From positions 3,968,001 to 4,032,000 of the forward strand of contig NZ_BNEL01000001.1 of NCBI RefSeq assembly GCF_018327685.1: 64,000 nt of DNA, written 5' to 3'. The stretch comes from Streptomyces sp. TS71-3. Its GTDB lineage: Bacteria > Actinomycetota > Actinomycetes > Streptomycetales > Streptomycetaceae. Position numbers and translations under genes: made by a program. Shown here piece by piece: positions 28,301 to 36,180 of this stretch (its first letter is position 1; every line of letters begins with the position of its first letter). The notes below the pieces were generated by a model. The model was not told the DNA's origin. It worked only from the letters and a program-made list of their open reading frames with translations, and did no database searches.

Positions 28301-28887
28301 ACCCGGACCGCACCCCGCCGCCCACCCTCCACGATCCCGTACTGCGCCGGGAGGCCACCCGCACGGACCTCCACCACGTCCACCACTGGGCCGCCTTCAC
28401 CCACCAGGGGAACCCCGCGGCCACGGGGGACTGGGTCAGCGACGGTGTCCGGGCCGCGAAGGTCTCCCTCCAGCTCGGAGACTTCCCGGGGGCGGCACGG
28501 TCGATGTTCAAGATGGGCATGTTCCTCCAGTTCCGTGGGCGGTTCGAGGAGGCGGCCAGGGCCCTCGCGAGCGCCGCCGAGACCTTCGGGAAGGTGGGGG
28601 ACCGGCACGGGGAAGGCGTCGCGCGGATCGGGGAGGCGGTGGCGCGCAACCAGCTCTGGCTGTCCCGGCACGCCGATCTCGGCCTGCCCGGTCGCAACGG
28701 GGTCGTGGGGCCCGCGTCCGAGAGGCCCGCGTCCGAGCGGCCCGCATCCGTACGACCGGCATCCATGCGGCCCGCATCCGTGCGGCCGGCGTCCATGGGG
28801 ACCGCGTCCGCCCCGCCCGGTCAGGCCGGAGCCGACGCCGCGGCCGACACCCCGCGCGCCGGGGCCGGACCCGACACCCGCGCCTGA
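25326..28887 (+). pseudogene. CHAT-domain caspase-like protease with N-terminal helical repeats, frameshifted
   Basis: Two frames together encode about 1186 residues. The first (25326 to about 26784) is an all-helical, TPR-like region starting MRRTDTEAGG and ending DTDMEGALGI. The second (from about 26785) continues RQQALKMFTVHVLTQHGAEHSL and carries the CHAT domain. The catalytic His lies in LHIACHAL (codon 27931) and the catalytic Cys in VVLSACETD (codon 28090), with GSRWSVDG after it. One extra G near 26784 breaks the frame; without it the two parts join exactly. The first frame runs on out of frame to 27044 as arginine-rich nonsense. GGGGGAGG precedes the ATG. The tail has seven PASxR-type repeats. 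Family members are proteases in bacterial signalling or immunity. The break may be a sequencing error. Confidence 0.85.
28711..28815 (+). repeat. 15-bp in-frame repeat in the CHAT gene tail
   Basis: Seven 15-bp units (28711, 28726, 28741, 28756, 28771, 28786, 28801) encode PASER, PASER, PASVR, PASMR, PASVR, PASMG-like pentapeptides, a disordered C-terminal tail. Confidence 0.85.
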
Positions 28888-29336
28888 TACGCCGTCACCG
28901 ACACCCCGTCGTCGTCCAGGCAGCGCCCGTCGGTGAGCGCGAAGCGCTGCTTGAGCAGCGGGGAGGCGACGAAGGGGATCCCCGCCGCCGAGCCCAGCAG
29001 CCCGCGGGAGAGCACGGAGGCGCCGGTGAAGGGGTCCCGGTTGTCGACGGCGTGGAGCCGCCCCGCCCGGTCGAGGAAGAGGGCGGCCTGCCGGCCGTCC
29101 GGCAGCAGCACCGCCACGCCGCGTCCGGGCGTGAGGCGCACCCCCTCGCAGACCGTGACCCAGCCGCCGTCCACGAGCAGCTGCACCCGCGGGGCCGCGT
29201 CGTGCGCCGCCCCGCCGAGGGCCGCACCGCCGACCGCGGCGTTCCCCACGGCCGTACCGTCCCCGACGGCCGCACCGCCTTCCGCCGTACCGCCCCCCGA
29301 CGTGCCCGTCATCGCCGCAGCCGCCGCCGTCGTCAT
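28821..29336 (-). CDS. nirD: assimilatory nitrite reductase small subunit
   Basis: This 171-residue protein is NirD, the small subunit of NADH-dependent assimilatory nitrite reductase. It has the Rieske-like fold but lacks the iron-sulfur ligands (no C-x-H/C-x2-H pairs), as usual for NirD. The conserved region is CEGVRLTPGRGVAVLL, AALFLDRAGRLHAVDNRDPFTGASVLSRG and FVASPLLKQRFALTDGRCLDDD. The first 45 residues are Gly/Ala-rich; a start eight codons later (MTGTSGGG) is possible. Its ATG overlaps the nirB stop by four bases (ATGA), so translation is coupled. Its 3' end overlaps the convergent CHAT gene by 67 bases. Confidence 0.92.
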   Translation of the reverse strand: MTTAAAAAMTGTSGGGTAEGGAAVGDGTAVGNAAVGGAALGGAAHDAAPRVQLLVDGGWVTVCEGVRLTPGRGVAVLLPDGRQAALFLDRAGRLHAVDNRDPFTGASVLSRGLLGSAAGIPFVASPLLKQRFALTDGRCLDDDGVSVTAYQARVSGPAPARGVSAAASAPA

Positions 29337-32206
29337 CGCGTGGGAGCCCCTTCCAGGAGTACGGGCCGCCCGGCGGATCCGGGGGCGGTGTCCGACGGCC
29401 GCCTGCCCACCGTGAGCAGGGGCAGGTCCGGCCGGATCTGTTCGCGTTCGGGGACGAACCTGACCGTGGGGTCCGGCACGTCGGGCGCGTTGACGAAGGA
29501 GACGAAGCGGCCCAGGCGCTCCGGGTCGGCCAGGGTCTCGGCCCACTCGTCGCGGTAGTGGGCGACGTGGTCCGCCATCAGCGCCTCCAGCTCCGCGCAG
29601 ATGCCCAGCGAGTCGCGCACCACCACGTCGCGGACGTGGTCGAGGCCGCCCTCGATCCGCTCCAGCCAGACCGCGGTGCGCTCCAGGGGCTCCGCGGTGC
29701 GGATGTAGAACATCAGGAAGCGGTCGATCAGCCGCACCAGTTCGGCGTCGGAGAGGTCCTGGGCGAGCAGGTCGGCGTGCCGGGGTGTGGCGCCGCCGTT
29801 GCCGCCCACGTAAAGGTTCCAGCCACCGGCCGTGGCGATCACGCCGAAGTCCTTCGACCGGGCCTCCGCGCACTCCCGCTGGCAGCCGGAGACCGCGGAC
29901 TTCAGCTTGTGCGGGGAGCGCAGGCCCCGGTACCGCAGCTCCAGGTCGATCGCCATCCGCACCGAGTCCTGCACCCCGTAGCGGCACCAGGTCTGCCCCA
30001 CGCAGGACTTCACGGTCCGCAGGGCCTTGCCGTACGCGTGCCCCGACTCGAAGCCCGCCTCGACGAGCCGTGCCCAGATCCGCGGCAACTGCTCGACGCG
30101 CGCCCCGAACAGGTCGATCCGCTGGCCACCGGTGATCTTGGTGTAGAGGCCGAAGTCCCGTGCCACCTCGCCGATCACGATCAGCTTCTCCGGGGTGATC
30201 TCGCCGCCCGGGATGCGCGGCACCACCGAGTAGGAGCCGTTGCGCTGGAGGTTGGCGAGGAAGTGGTCGTTGGTGTCCTGCAACGCGGCCTGCTCGCCGT
30301 CCAGGACATAGCCGCTGACGTCCAGCACCGGCGCCAGCGAGGCGATGACGGACGCCACGGCGGGCTTGCAGACCTCGCAGCCGTCGCCGCCGCGCGCCTC
30401 GGGCCGCCCGAAGCGGTCCAGCAGCTCCCGGAAGCTGCCGATGCGCAGCGCGAGCACCGTCTCGTACAGCTCCTGGCGGCTCGCCGCGAAGCAGCCGCAC
30501 AGGCCCTTGTCGACCTCGACGCCGCTCGCCTCCAGCTCGGCCGCGACCAGCTTGCCGAGCACCTTCACGCAGCTTCCGCAGCCGGTGCCGGCGCGGGTGC
30601 ACTTCTTGACCTCGGGAACGGTGGCGCAGCCCTGCTCGGTGACGGCCGCGCGGATGGTGCCCTTGCTGACGTTGTGGCAGGAGCAGATCACCGCCGCGTC
30701 GGGGAGCGAGGCGGGGCCGAGCGCCACCTGTCCCTCGGCGCCCGCGGGCAGCACCAGGCGCTCGGCGGGCACCGGCGGCACGGTCCCGGTCATCGGCCGC
30801 AGCGTCCCGTACGCCTCCGCGTCGCCGACCAGGACACCGCCGAGCAGCGCCCCGTCGGCCGCGATCACGAGCTTCTTGTAGACGCCGGCGCGCGAGTCGG
30901 CGTAGACGACGTCGAGGCAGCCCTCGGTGGTGCCGTGCGCGTCGCCGAAGGACGCGACGTCCACGCCGAGCAGCTTCAGCTTGGTCGAGGTGTCGGCGCC
31001 GGTGAACTCGCGGGCCCTGGCCGGAGGGGGTTCGGTGGCTCCTACGGGTTCCTTGGCTCCCGCGGCGTCCTCGGCGATCGCCGCCGCGGCCGTCTCCGCC
31101 ATCTCGTAGCCGGGTGCCACCAGCCCGTACACCCGGCCGTCCACGGCCTGCGCGCACTCGCCGATGGCGAGGACCGCCGGGTCGGAGGTACGGCACCGGG
31201 CGTCGACGGTGATGCCGCCCCGCTCGCCGACGGCGAGCCCGCACTCCCGGGCGAGCGCGTCCCGGGGCCGCACGCCCGCCGAGAACACCACCAGGTCGGC
31301 GTCGAGTTCGCTGCCGTCGGAAAGGCGCATGCCGGTGGCCCGGCCGTCGCCGTCGACGGTGATCTCCTGGGTTCCGGTGCCGGTGCGCACGGACAGGCCC
31401 ATGCCCTCGACGGTGCGCAGCAGGGCGGCGCCGCCGGCCGCGTCGACCTGGACGGGCATCAGGCGCGGCGCGAACTCCACGATGTGCGTGGTGAGCCCGA
31501 GGCCCTTGAGCGCCCCCGCCGCCTCAAGGCCGAGCAGCCCGCCGCCCACCACCGCCCCGGTGGTGCGCCCCTTGGCGTACTCCTCGATGGCGAGCAGGTC
31601 CTCGACGGTCCGGTAGACGAAGCAGCCGGCCGCGTCCCGGCCCGGCACCGGCGGCACGAACGGGTACGAGCCGGTGGCCAGCACCAGCGTGTCGTAGCCG
31701 ACGACGCGGCCCGAGCGCGCGGTGACCGTCCGGGCCGCGCGGTCGATCCGTTCGGCCGGGTCGCCGAGGCGCAGCTCGATGCCGTGCTCCGCCAGGAAGG
31801 CGGGTTCGGTGAGCGACAGGTCGTCCGGGGTGCTGCCGGAGAAGTACGAGGTGAGGTGCACCCGGTCGTACGCGGGCCGGGGCTCCTCGGCGAGCACCAC
31901 CACCCGGTGCGTGCCGGTCAGGCCGTACTCGGCCAGCGCCTCCAGGAACCGCTGCCCGACCATGCCGTGCCCGACGAGCACCAGGGTGGGGCGGCCGGGG
32001 CCCTCGGACGGGGACGCGGTGCCGGGCGAGGGCACGTTCTGGACCGGCGCCGGGACGTCCGGGCGGGACATGGCGGTGCGGGGTGCGGTCGAGGGCTCGT
32101 CCCGGCCGGGCGCCCGGACGTCCGGGTGGGACCGGGCGGCGTCGGGGCCGGACGCGGGGGCGCCGCCGGGGCGGGCGCCGGGGAGCGTGTTCGGGTCCGT
32201 GCGCAT
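29333..32206 (-). CDS. nirB: assimilatory nitrite reductase large subunit
   Basis: This 957-residue siroheme enzyme reduces nitrite to ammonium with NAD(P)H. Domains in order: a Pro-rich leader of about 70 residues; the FAD/NAD pyridine-nucleotide oxidoreductase module (LVLVGHGMVGQRFLEAL, VVGGGLLGLEAAGALKGLG); the BFD-like [2Fe-2S] module (VICSCHNVSKGTIRAAV near residue 505, CTRAGTGCGSCVKVL near 540); and two nitrite/sulfite reductase ferredoxin-like halves with the siroheme-[4Fe-4S] cysteines (SCVGQTWCRYG near 734 and SGCQRECAEA near 774). It starts four bases after the upstream FAD oxidoreductase stop and overlaps nirD, so this is a three-gene operon under a GlnR-type operator. Confidence 0.96.
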   Translation of the reverse strand: MRTDPNTLPGARPGGAPASGPDAARSHPDVRAPGRDEPSTAPRTAMSRPDVPAPVQNVPSPGTASPSEGPGRPTLVLVGHGMVGQRFLEALAEYGLTGTHRVVVLAEEPRPAYDRVHLTSYFSGSTPDDLSLTEPAFLAEHGIELRLGDPAERIDRAARTVTARSGRVVGYDTLVLATGSYPFVPPVPGRDAAGCFVYRTVEDLLAIEEYAKGRTTGAVVGGGLLGLEAAGALKGLGLTTHIVEFAPRLMPVQVDAAGGAALLRTVEGMGLSVRTGTGTQEITVDGDGRATGMRLSDGSELDADLVVFSAGVRPRDALARECGLAVGERGGITVDARCRTSDPAVLAIGECAQAVDGRVYGLVAPGYEMAETAAAAIAEDAAGAKEPVGATEPPPARAREFTGADTSTKLKLLGVDVASFGDAHGTTEGCLDVVYADSRAGVYKKLVIAADGALLGGVLVGDAEAYGTLRPMTGTVPPVPAERLVLPAGAEGQVALGPASLPDAAVICSCHNVSKGTIRAAVTEQGCATVPEVKKCTRAGTGCGSCVKVLGKLVAAELEASGVEVDKGLCGCFAASRQELYETVLALRIGSFRELLDRFGRPEARGGDGCEVCKPAVASVIASLAPVLDVSGYVLDGEQAALQDTNDHFLANLQRNGSYSVVPRIPGGEITPEKLIVIGEVARDFGLYTKITGGQRIDLFGARVEQLPRIWARLVEAGFESGHAYGKALRTVKSCVGQTWCRYGVQDSVRMAIDLELRYRGLRSPHKLKSAVSGCQRECAEARSKDFGVIATAGGWNLYVGGNGGATPRHADLLAQDLSDAELVRLIDRFLMFYIRTAEPLERTAVWLERIEGGLDHVRDVVVRDSLGICAELEALMADHVAHYRDEWAETLADPERLGRFVSFVNAPDVPDPTVRFVPEREQIRPDLPLLTVGRRPSDTAPGSAGRPVLLEGAPTR

Positions 32207-32209
32207 GGC

Positions 32210-33571
32210 TCAGGAGCCTCCGTCGTTGGTGAGCAGGTGGAGCAGCGGGGCGCCGTCGCCACTGCCGCCGGCGTCGTCGAAGAGCGCGTCGTCCGCCTCC
32301 CAGGCGCGGGCCAGCGCGCCGACGGTGCCGAGGTCGCCCAGCAGCACCCCGCCGGCCAGCCGGTCGCCGCGGACCACCACCTTGCGGTACGTGCCGCGCG
32401 TGGCGTCCGTGAGCTGGACGACGTCGTCGCCGGGGCGCGGCTCCGGCTCGCCGAAGGCTGCCAGCTCCATCGGGCCGGCGGGCGCGGGCCGTTCGGCCAG
32501 GGTGAGCCGGGTCAGGGCGCGGGTGCCGCGGTAGCGGACGGGCGGGTGCCCGGTGGTGAGGGCGCGGGCCAGCAGCTCGGCCTGGTCGAGCGCGGGCGCG
32601 GCGAGGCCGGGCACCTCGCCGGCGTGCTCCGCGCAGTCGCCGAGGGCCCGGATGTCCGGGTCCGAGGTGCGCAGCTCGGCGTCCACCACGATGCCGCGGC
32701 GCACGTCGAGACCGGCGTCGGCGGCCAGGCCGGTGCGGGGCCGCACTCCGCAGGCCAGCACGAGCAGGTCGGTGCCGAGCACGTAGCCGTCGGCGAGCTC
32801 CACATGCCGTACGGCACCGTCAGCGCCATCAGGGCCGTCAGCGAAGCCCACGCCGCGCACCCGGCAGCCTGTGTGCACCTCCACGCCCAGGTCCGCCAGA
32901 TGACGGCGCACCAGCCGGGCGGACGCCTCGTCGAGCTGGCGCTCCATCAGGTGCTCGGCCTGCTGGGCCAGCACCACCGAGACCCCCCTGCGGGCCAGCG
33001 CGCCGGCCGCGGAGACCCCGAGCAGGCCGCCGCCCACGACCACCGCCCGGGTCCCGGGCCGGGCTGCCGCGGACAGCGCGAGGCAGTCGTCCATCGTGCG
33101 GAAGGCGTGCACGCCGGGCGGCAGCGCGGTGGCGCCGGGCGCGAGCAGGCCGCGCAGCGGCGGGAGCACCGGGTTGGAGCCGGTGGCGAGGACGAGCGTG
33201 CCGTACCGGACGACGCCCCCGTCCGCGCAGTGCACCGCCCTGCCGTCCCGGTCGATCCGGACGGCACGGGTGCGCAGGAAGGTGCCGGGCGGCTCGGGCA
33301 GTGCGATGACCTCGGGCCCGTAGCGGCCGGCGAGCACCTCGGCGAGCAGGACCCGGTTGTACGGGGGGTGCGGTTCGTCGCCGATGAGTACGGGGGCGGG
33401 TGCGGCGTCCCGTGCGGTGCCGCGGAGTTCGGCGAGCCGCTGGACGAGGCGCACCCCGGCGAGGCCCGCGCCGATGACGACGACCGGCGCGGCGGGCGCG
33501 GTACCCGGGGCCGGAGCCGTGGGGTGCGGCGGGCGCCCCGTTCCGGGGGCGTACGGCGGTTGCTGCGGCAT
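32210..33571 (-). CDS. FAD/NAD(P)-dependent oxidoreductase of the nitrite reductase operon
   Basis: This 453-residue flavoprotein is related to the N-terminal module of NirB and to nitrate-reductase electron-transfer subunits. It has the FAD fingerprint VVVIGAGLAGVRLVQRL, the second nucleotide-binding motif AVVVGGGLLGVSAAGALARRG, and the FAD-binding block DIRALGDCAEH. It probably passes electrons from NAD(P)H to NirB or to the nitrate reductase NasA, but its partner cannot be read from sequence. It is the first gene of the operon; the next start lies four bases after its stop. ATG at 33571 is supported by the GlnR-type operator that ends 22 bases upstream. Earlier in-frame starts would place the operator inside the gene. 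Confidence 0.88.
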   Translation of the reverse strand: MPQQPPYAPGTGRPPHPTAPAPGTAPAAPVVVIGAGLAGVRLVQRLAELRGTARDAAPAPVLIGDEPHPPYNRVLLAEVLAGRYGPEVIALPEPPGTFLRTRAVRIDRDGRAVHCADGGVVRYGTLVLATGSNPVLPPLRGLLAPGATALPPGVHAFRTMDDCLALSAAARPGTRAVVVGGGLLGVSAAGALARRGVSVVLAQQAEHLMERQLDEASARLVRRHLADLGVEVHTGCRVRGVGFADGPDGADGAVRHVELADGYVLGTDLLVLACGVRPRTGLAADAGLDVRRGIVVDAELRTSDPDIRALGDCAEHAGEVPGLAAPALDQAELLARALTTGHPPVRYRGTRALTRLTLAERPAPAGPMELAAFGEPEPRPGDDVVQLTDATRGTYRKVVVRGDRLAGGVLLGDLGTVGALARAWEADDALFDDAGGSGDGAPLLHLLTNDGGS

Positions 33572-33593
33572 GGCACGAGCGTGCGGCGGGGGT

Positions 33594-33631
33594 GTTTCCC
33601 GACCGGATCCCGGCTGTTTCCCGCACGGAAC
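33594..33631 (-). promoter_or_regulatory. GlnR-type operator of the nitrite reductase operon
   Basis: On the minus strand it reads GTTCC-n6-GAAAC-n6-GATCC-n6-GAAAC, the 5-6-5-6-5-6-5 layout of the Streptomyces GlnR consensus (gTnAc-n6-GaAAc, twice). Both GAAAC sites are perfect. The array ends 22 bases before the ATG at 33571. GlnR activates nirB in streptomycetes under nitrogen limitation. Confidence 0.8.
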
Positions 33632-33865
33632 GCTGCGCTCCCTTGCCGGGGGCGGGGGGTGTGAGGGGCGCCGGGGCGTCCGGTCGCCCGGCACCGGCAT
33701 GAGCCGTCACAGAAGCGACCGGGCAGGCGATACAGCGTCGATGTAAGACCGATACACCCCTCTGGTTGCCTACGTTCCAGGACGGCGCATCGAGCATCTT
33801 TCGCCCCGTGGAAGGTGCTTTGTCCGCGTCGCAACTTTTCTGGGAATCCGACCGTCATCTCCTTC

Positions 33866-33919
33866 GCGGAGCGAGGCCTCAGTGCGGAGCGAGGCCTCAA
33901 CGCGGAGCGAGGTCTGAAC
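33866..33919 (+). repeat. three 18-bp tandem repeats upstream of the DUF3152 gene
   Basis: Units at 33866, 33884 and 33902 have the pattern GCGGAGCGAGGCCTCAAC with few changes. One frame reads AERGLS/AERGLN, joined in frame to the downstream gene, but the better start lies after it. The rest of the gap 33632-33961 shows no gene. Confidence 0.85.
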
Positions 33920-33961
33920 GCGGGGGGATCCCTGCTCGTCGTCGAAAAGGTGAGTTCTCAC

Positions 33962-34753
33962 ATGGTGCAGCAGAAGGGGTCCCCGTCCCGGGACAGGGGC
34001 GATGACGCAGGGCGCCCGGTCGGCCGGATAATGCGCCGGCCGCGAAGGCTCTTCCTGGGCGTCCTCCTGCTCGCGGTGCTCATCGTGGCGAGCGCGGTCG
34101 TCTCCCACCGGTTCGGCGCTGCCTCCACCACGTCGTACGCGACGTCTCCCGCCTCCGGTCAGGGCGCGACCCCCACGGCGGTCCCGTCGGGTGGACCCGG
34201 CACCTTCGTCACCGCGCGGGCCACCGGAGAGAAAGTCGGCCAGGGCCCGAACCCGCTCCGCTACATGGTCCAGATCGAGAAGGGAATCGACATATCGGCA
34301 GAGCAGACGGCGAAGGAGATCGCCGGCATACTCGCCGACCCCCGGGGCTGGACCGCCAACGGCTACTCCGCGTTCCAACTGGTGAGTTCCGGGCCCTACG
34401 ACCTCAAGGTGAGGATCGCGACACCGGGCACGACGGACACGCTGTGCTGGGAAGGCATCCACGAGGACACCGAGGGGGAGTACGACTGCGAGGTGCTCGG
34501 CGGGCTCGTGGTGAACCTCAAGCGCTGGATCGACGGCTCGCCCACCTTCGACGGCCCCATCCACGACTACCGGGCGCTGATCATCAACCACGAGATGGGG
34601 CACTTCCTCGGCCACCAGCACCAGACGTGCCCGGGTCCCGGCAGGCCGGCCCCCGTGATGATGCAGCAGATCAAGGGCCTGCACGGGTGCGTGGCCAACG
34701 CCTGGCCCTATGACCGGGGCGGCCACTATCTGTCGGGGCCGCCGGCGGCGTGA
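33962..34753 (+). CDS. DUF3152 membrane-anchored metalloprotease-like protein
   Basis: This 263-residue protein has a basic N-terminus and a single membrane segment (RLFLGVLLLAVLIVASAVV, about residues 29-47), a Ser/Thr/Pro-rich linker, and an extracytoplasmic DUF3152 domain. The domain has the zinc-metalloprotease motif HEMGHFLGHQH (residues 210-220, HExxHxxxH-like), and four cysteines (LCWEG, DCEVL, TCPGP, GCVANAW) that can form two disulfides outside the cell. Substrate is unknown. ATG at 33962 has AAAGGTGAG upstream. A longer frame would include the AERGLN repeats. Monocistronic, divergent from the nitrite operon. Confidence 0.85.
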   Translation: MVQQKGSPSRDRGDDAGRPVGRIMRRPRRLFLGVLLLAVLIVASAVVSHRFGAASTTSYATSPASGQGATPTAVPSGGPGTFVTARATGEKVGQGPNPLRYMVQIEKGIDISAEQTAKEIAGILADPRGWTANGYSAFQLVSSGPYDLKVRIATPGTTDTLCWEGIHEDTEGEYDCEVLGGLVVNLKRWIDGSPTFDGPIHDYRALIINHEMGHFLGHQHQTCPGPGRPAPVMMQQIKGLHGCVANAWPYDRGGHYLSGPPAA

Positions 34754-34986
34754 GACGAGTCTCCAAGGCGTCCTGCAACCGCTCGTGGGACTCCCGGCAC
34801 CGCTACTGGTCCGAGGGGTACGCGGAGCCGCCGAAGTAGGAGCGGTTCCCCCGGCCCGTCCTCCGCACACCCGCGCACCCGCACACCCGGCCGCCCGGCG
34901 TCCATGGCGTCAGGGCGGCCGGGCATGTGCCTGTCCCGCTCAGCCGACGAGGGCGCGTACGGGAGTCCTGGTGAAGTTGTCGCCGA

Positions 34987-35352
34987 TTACTCGGCCGAAG
35001 GAGGGACGAACAAGCAGAACTCATTACCTTCCGGATCAGCGAGTACCACCCAACGGAAACCGTGTTCAGTCAGTTCTCCGGAGAGCTGGCGGGCTCCGAG
35101 CCGTTCGAGTCGGTGGACCTCGGCCGCCAAATCGGCGGTGCCGAAGTCAAGGTCGAGATGCATCCGGTTCTTGCCGCCCTTCCGCTCCGGAACCTTCTGC
35201 AAGAGCAGGGTCGGCGCCGAAGCGGGCCCGGTGATGCTGAGGTAGGGAGGTGCGTCGAAGGCACGCCGGTACTCCAGGGGCGCGAGCGCAGCGAGCCAAA
35301 ACTCCGATTGAGCTTGGGTGTCGACACAGTCCAGCGTCACGACAATCTGCAT
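34987..35352 (-). CDS. VOC-family (glyoxalase-like) protein
   Basis: This 121-residue single-domain protein has the vicinal oxygen chelate fold. It starts MQIVVTLDCVDTQAQSEFWLAAL and has the typical half-site strands NRMHLDLDFGTADLAAEVHRLERLGA and WVVLADPEGNEFCLFVP, with candidate metal ligands His and Glu. Many such proteins are dioxygenases, lyases or drug-binding proteins. No partner gene indicates a substrate. The ATG at 35352 starts the family domain precisely. Confidence 0.85.
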   Translation of the reverse strand: MQIVVTLDCVDTQAQSEFWLAALAPLEYRRAFDAPPYLSITGPASAPTLLLQKVPERKGGKNRMHLDLDFGTADLAAEVHRLERLGARQLSGELTEHGFRWVVLADPEGNEFCLFVPPSAE

Positions 35353-35499
35353 GGCCAGACGGTAGGGGGCCCGCGCCCGCCGGCACGACCGAATTTCAGC
35401 AGCGGCGCATACAGGCACAGCCCTGATTCAGGCGACACGCCCGCGGAGAGCGATCCCTTCACCAGGCCCGTTACGAACCACGAGATCAGGAGCACGCGC

Positions 35500-35988
35500 T
35501 CAGAGTGCGCGGTGCATGATGTGCAGTCCCACGTAGCCCTTTGCCGGATGCCGGAAACCTTCCGGCAGCGTTCCCAGCACCTCGAAGCCGAGTGATCGGT
35601 ACAGGTTCACGGCGTGGACATTCGTCTCGACGACGGCGTTGAACTGCATCGCGCGGTATCCCGCCGCACGCGCCCACTCCACCGTGTACTCGCACAGTGC
35701 GCGTCCCACACCCTGACCAGCATGCGCCGGGTCGACCATGTAGCTCGCGCTCGCGATATGCGCCGCGTTGCCCATGTGGTTGCGATTCATCTTCGCCGTA
35801 CCCAGGACGGTGCCCGAGTCGTCCACCGCGACGACCGTACGGTCAGGGGACGTCAGGAGCCACCAGTCGCGGCCTTGGTGTTCCCCAAGATCCATCGGAT
35901 ACGTGAAGGTCTCACCGGCGGCAACGATCTGGTGGAAGAAGGGCCAGATGTCGTGCCAGTCCTTCGCGGTGGCTTCCCTGATCAGCAT
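35500..35988 (-). CDS. GNAT-family N-acetyltransferase
   Basis: This 162-residue protein begins MLIREATAKDWHDIWPFFHQIVAAGETFTYP. It has the acetyl-CoA pyrophosphate loop DPAHAGQGVGRALCEY (Q-x2-G-x-G) and the C-terminal NLYRSLGFEVLGTLPEGF block. It is related to L-amino-acid/phosphinothricin-type acetyltransferases. The acceptor is not known. It is transcribed away from the NLR-like gene. Confidence 0.9.
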   Translation of the reverse strand: MLIREATAKDWHDIWPFFHQIVAAGETFTYPMDLGEHQGRDWWLLTSPDRTVVAVDDSGTVLGTAKMNRNHMGNAAHIASASYMVDPAHAGQGVGRALCEYTVEWARAAGYRAMQFNAVVETNVHAVNLYRSLGFEVLGTLPEGFRHPAKGYVGLHIMHRAL

Positions 35989-36180
35989 GTGAACAGGATG
36001 CCGGGACCGGCGCGAGGGCTCCAACGCTTTCCGTACGGAAGGCCGAGCCGGAGGCTCGTCCGACGGTGGGCCGCACCAAGGTCCGGTACGCCCGCCGGTC
36101 TCACCGGAACCGTGCAGCCACCGGCGCCCGCTGGTTACTCTGAGGTTGTGGGCAATGACCGACTGAAGGGGAGGCCATCG

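Noticed and set aside
29558..33664. Very long open frame on the plus strand, antisense to the nitrite reductase genes
   Set aside because: It is Arg/Gly/Ala/Val-rich with no domain, runs exactly opposite nirB and the FAD oxidoreductase, and is explained by high third-position GC of the real genes.
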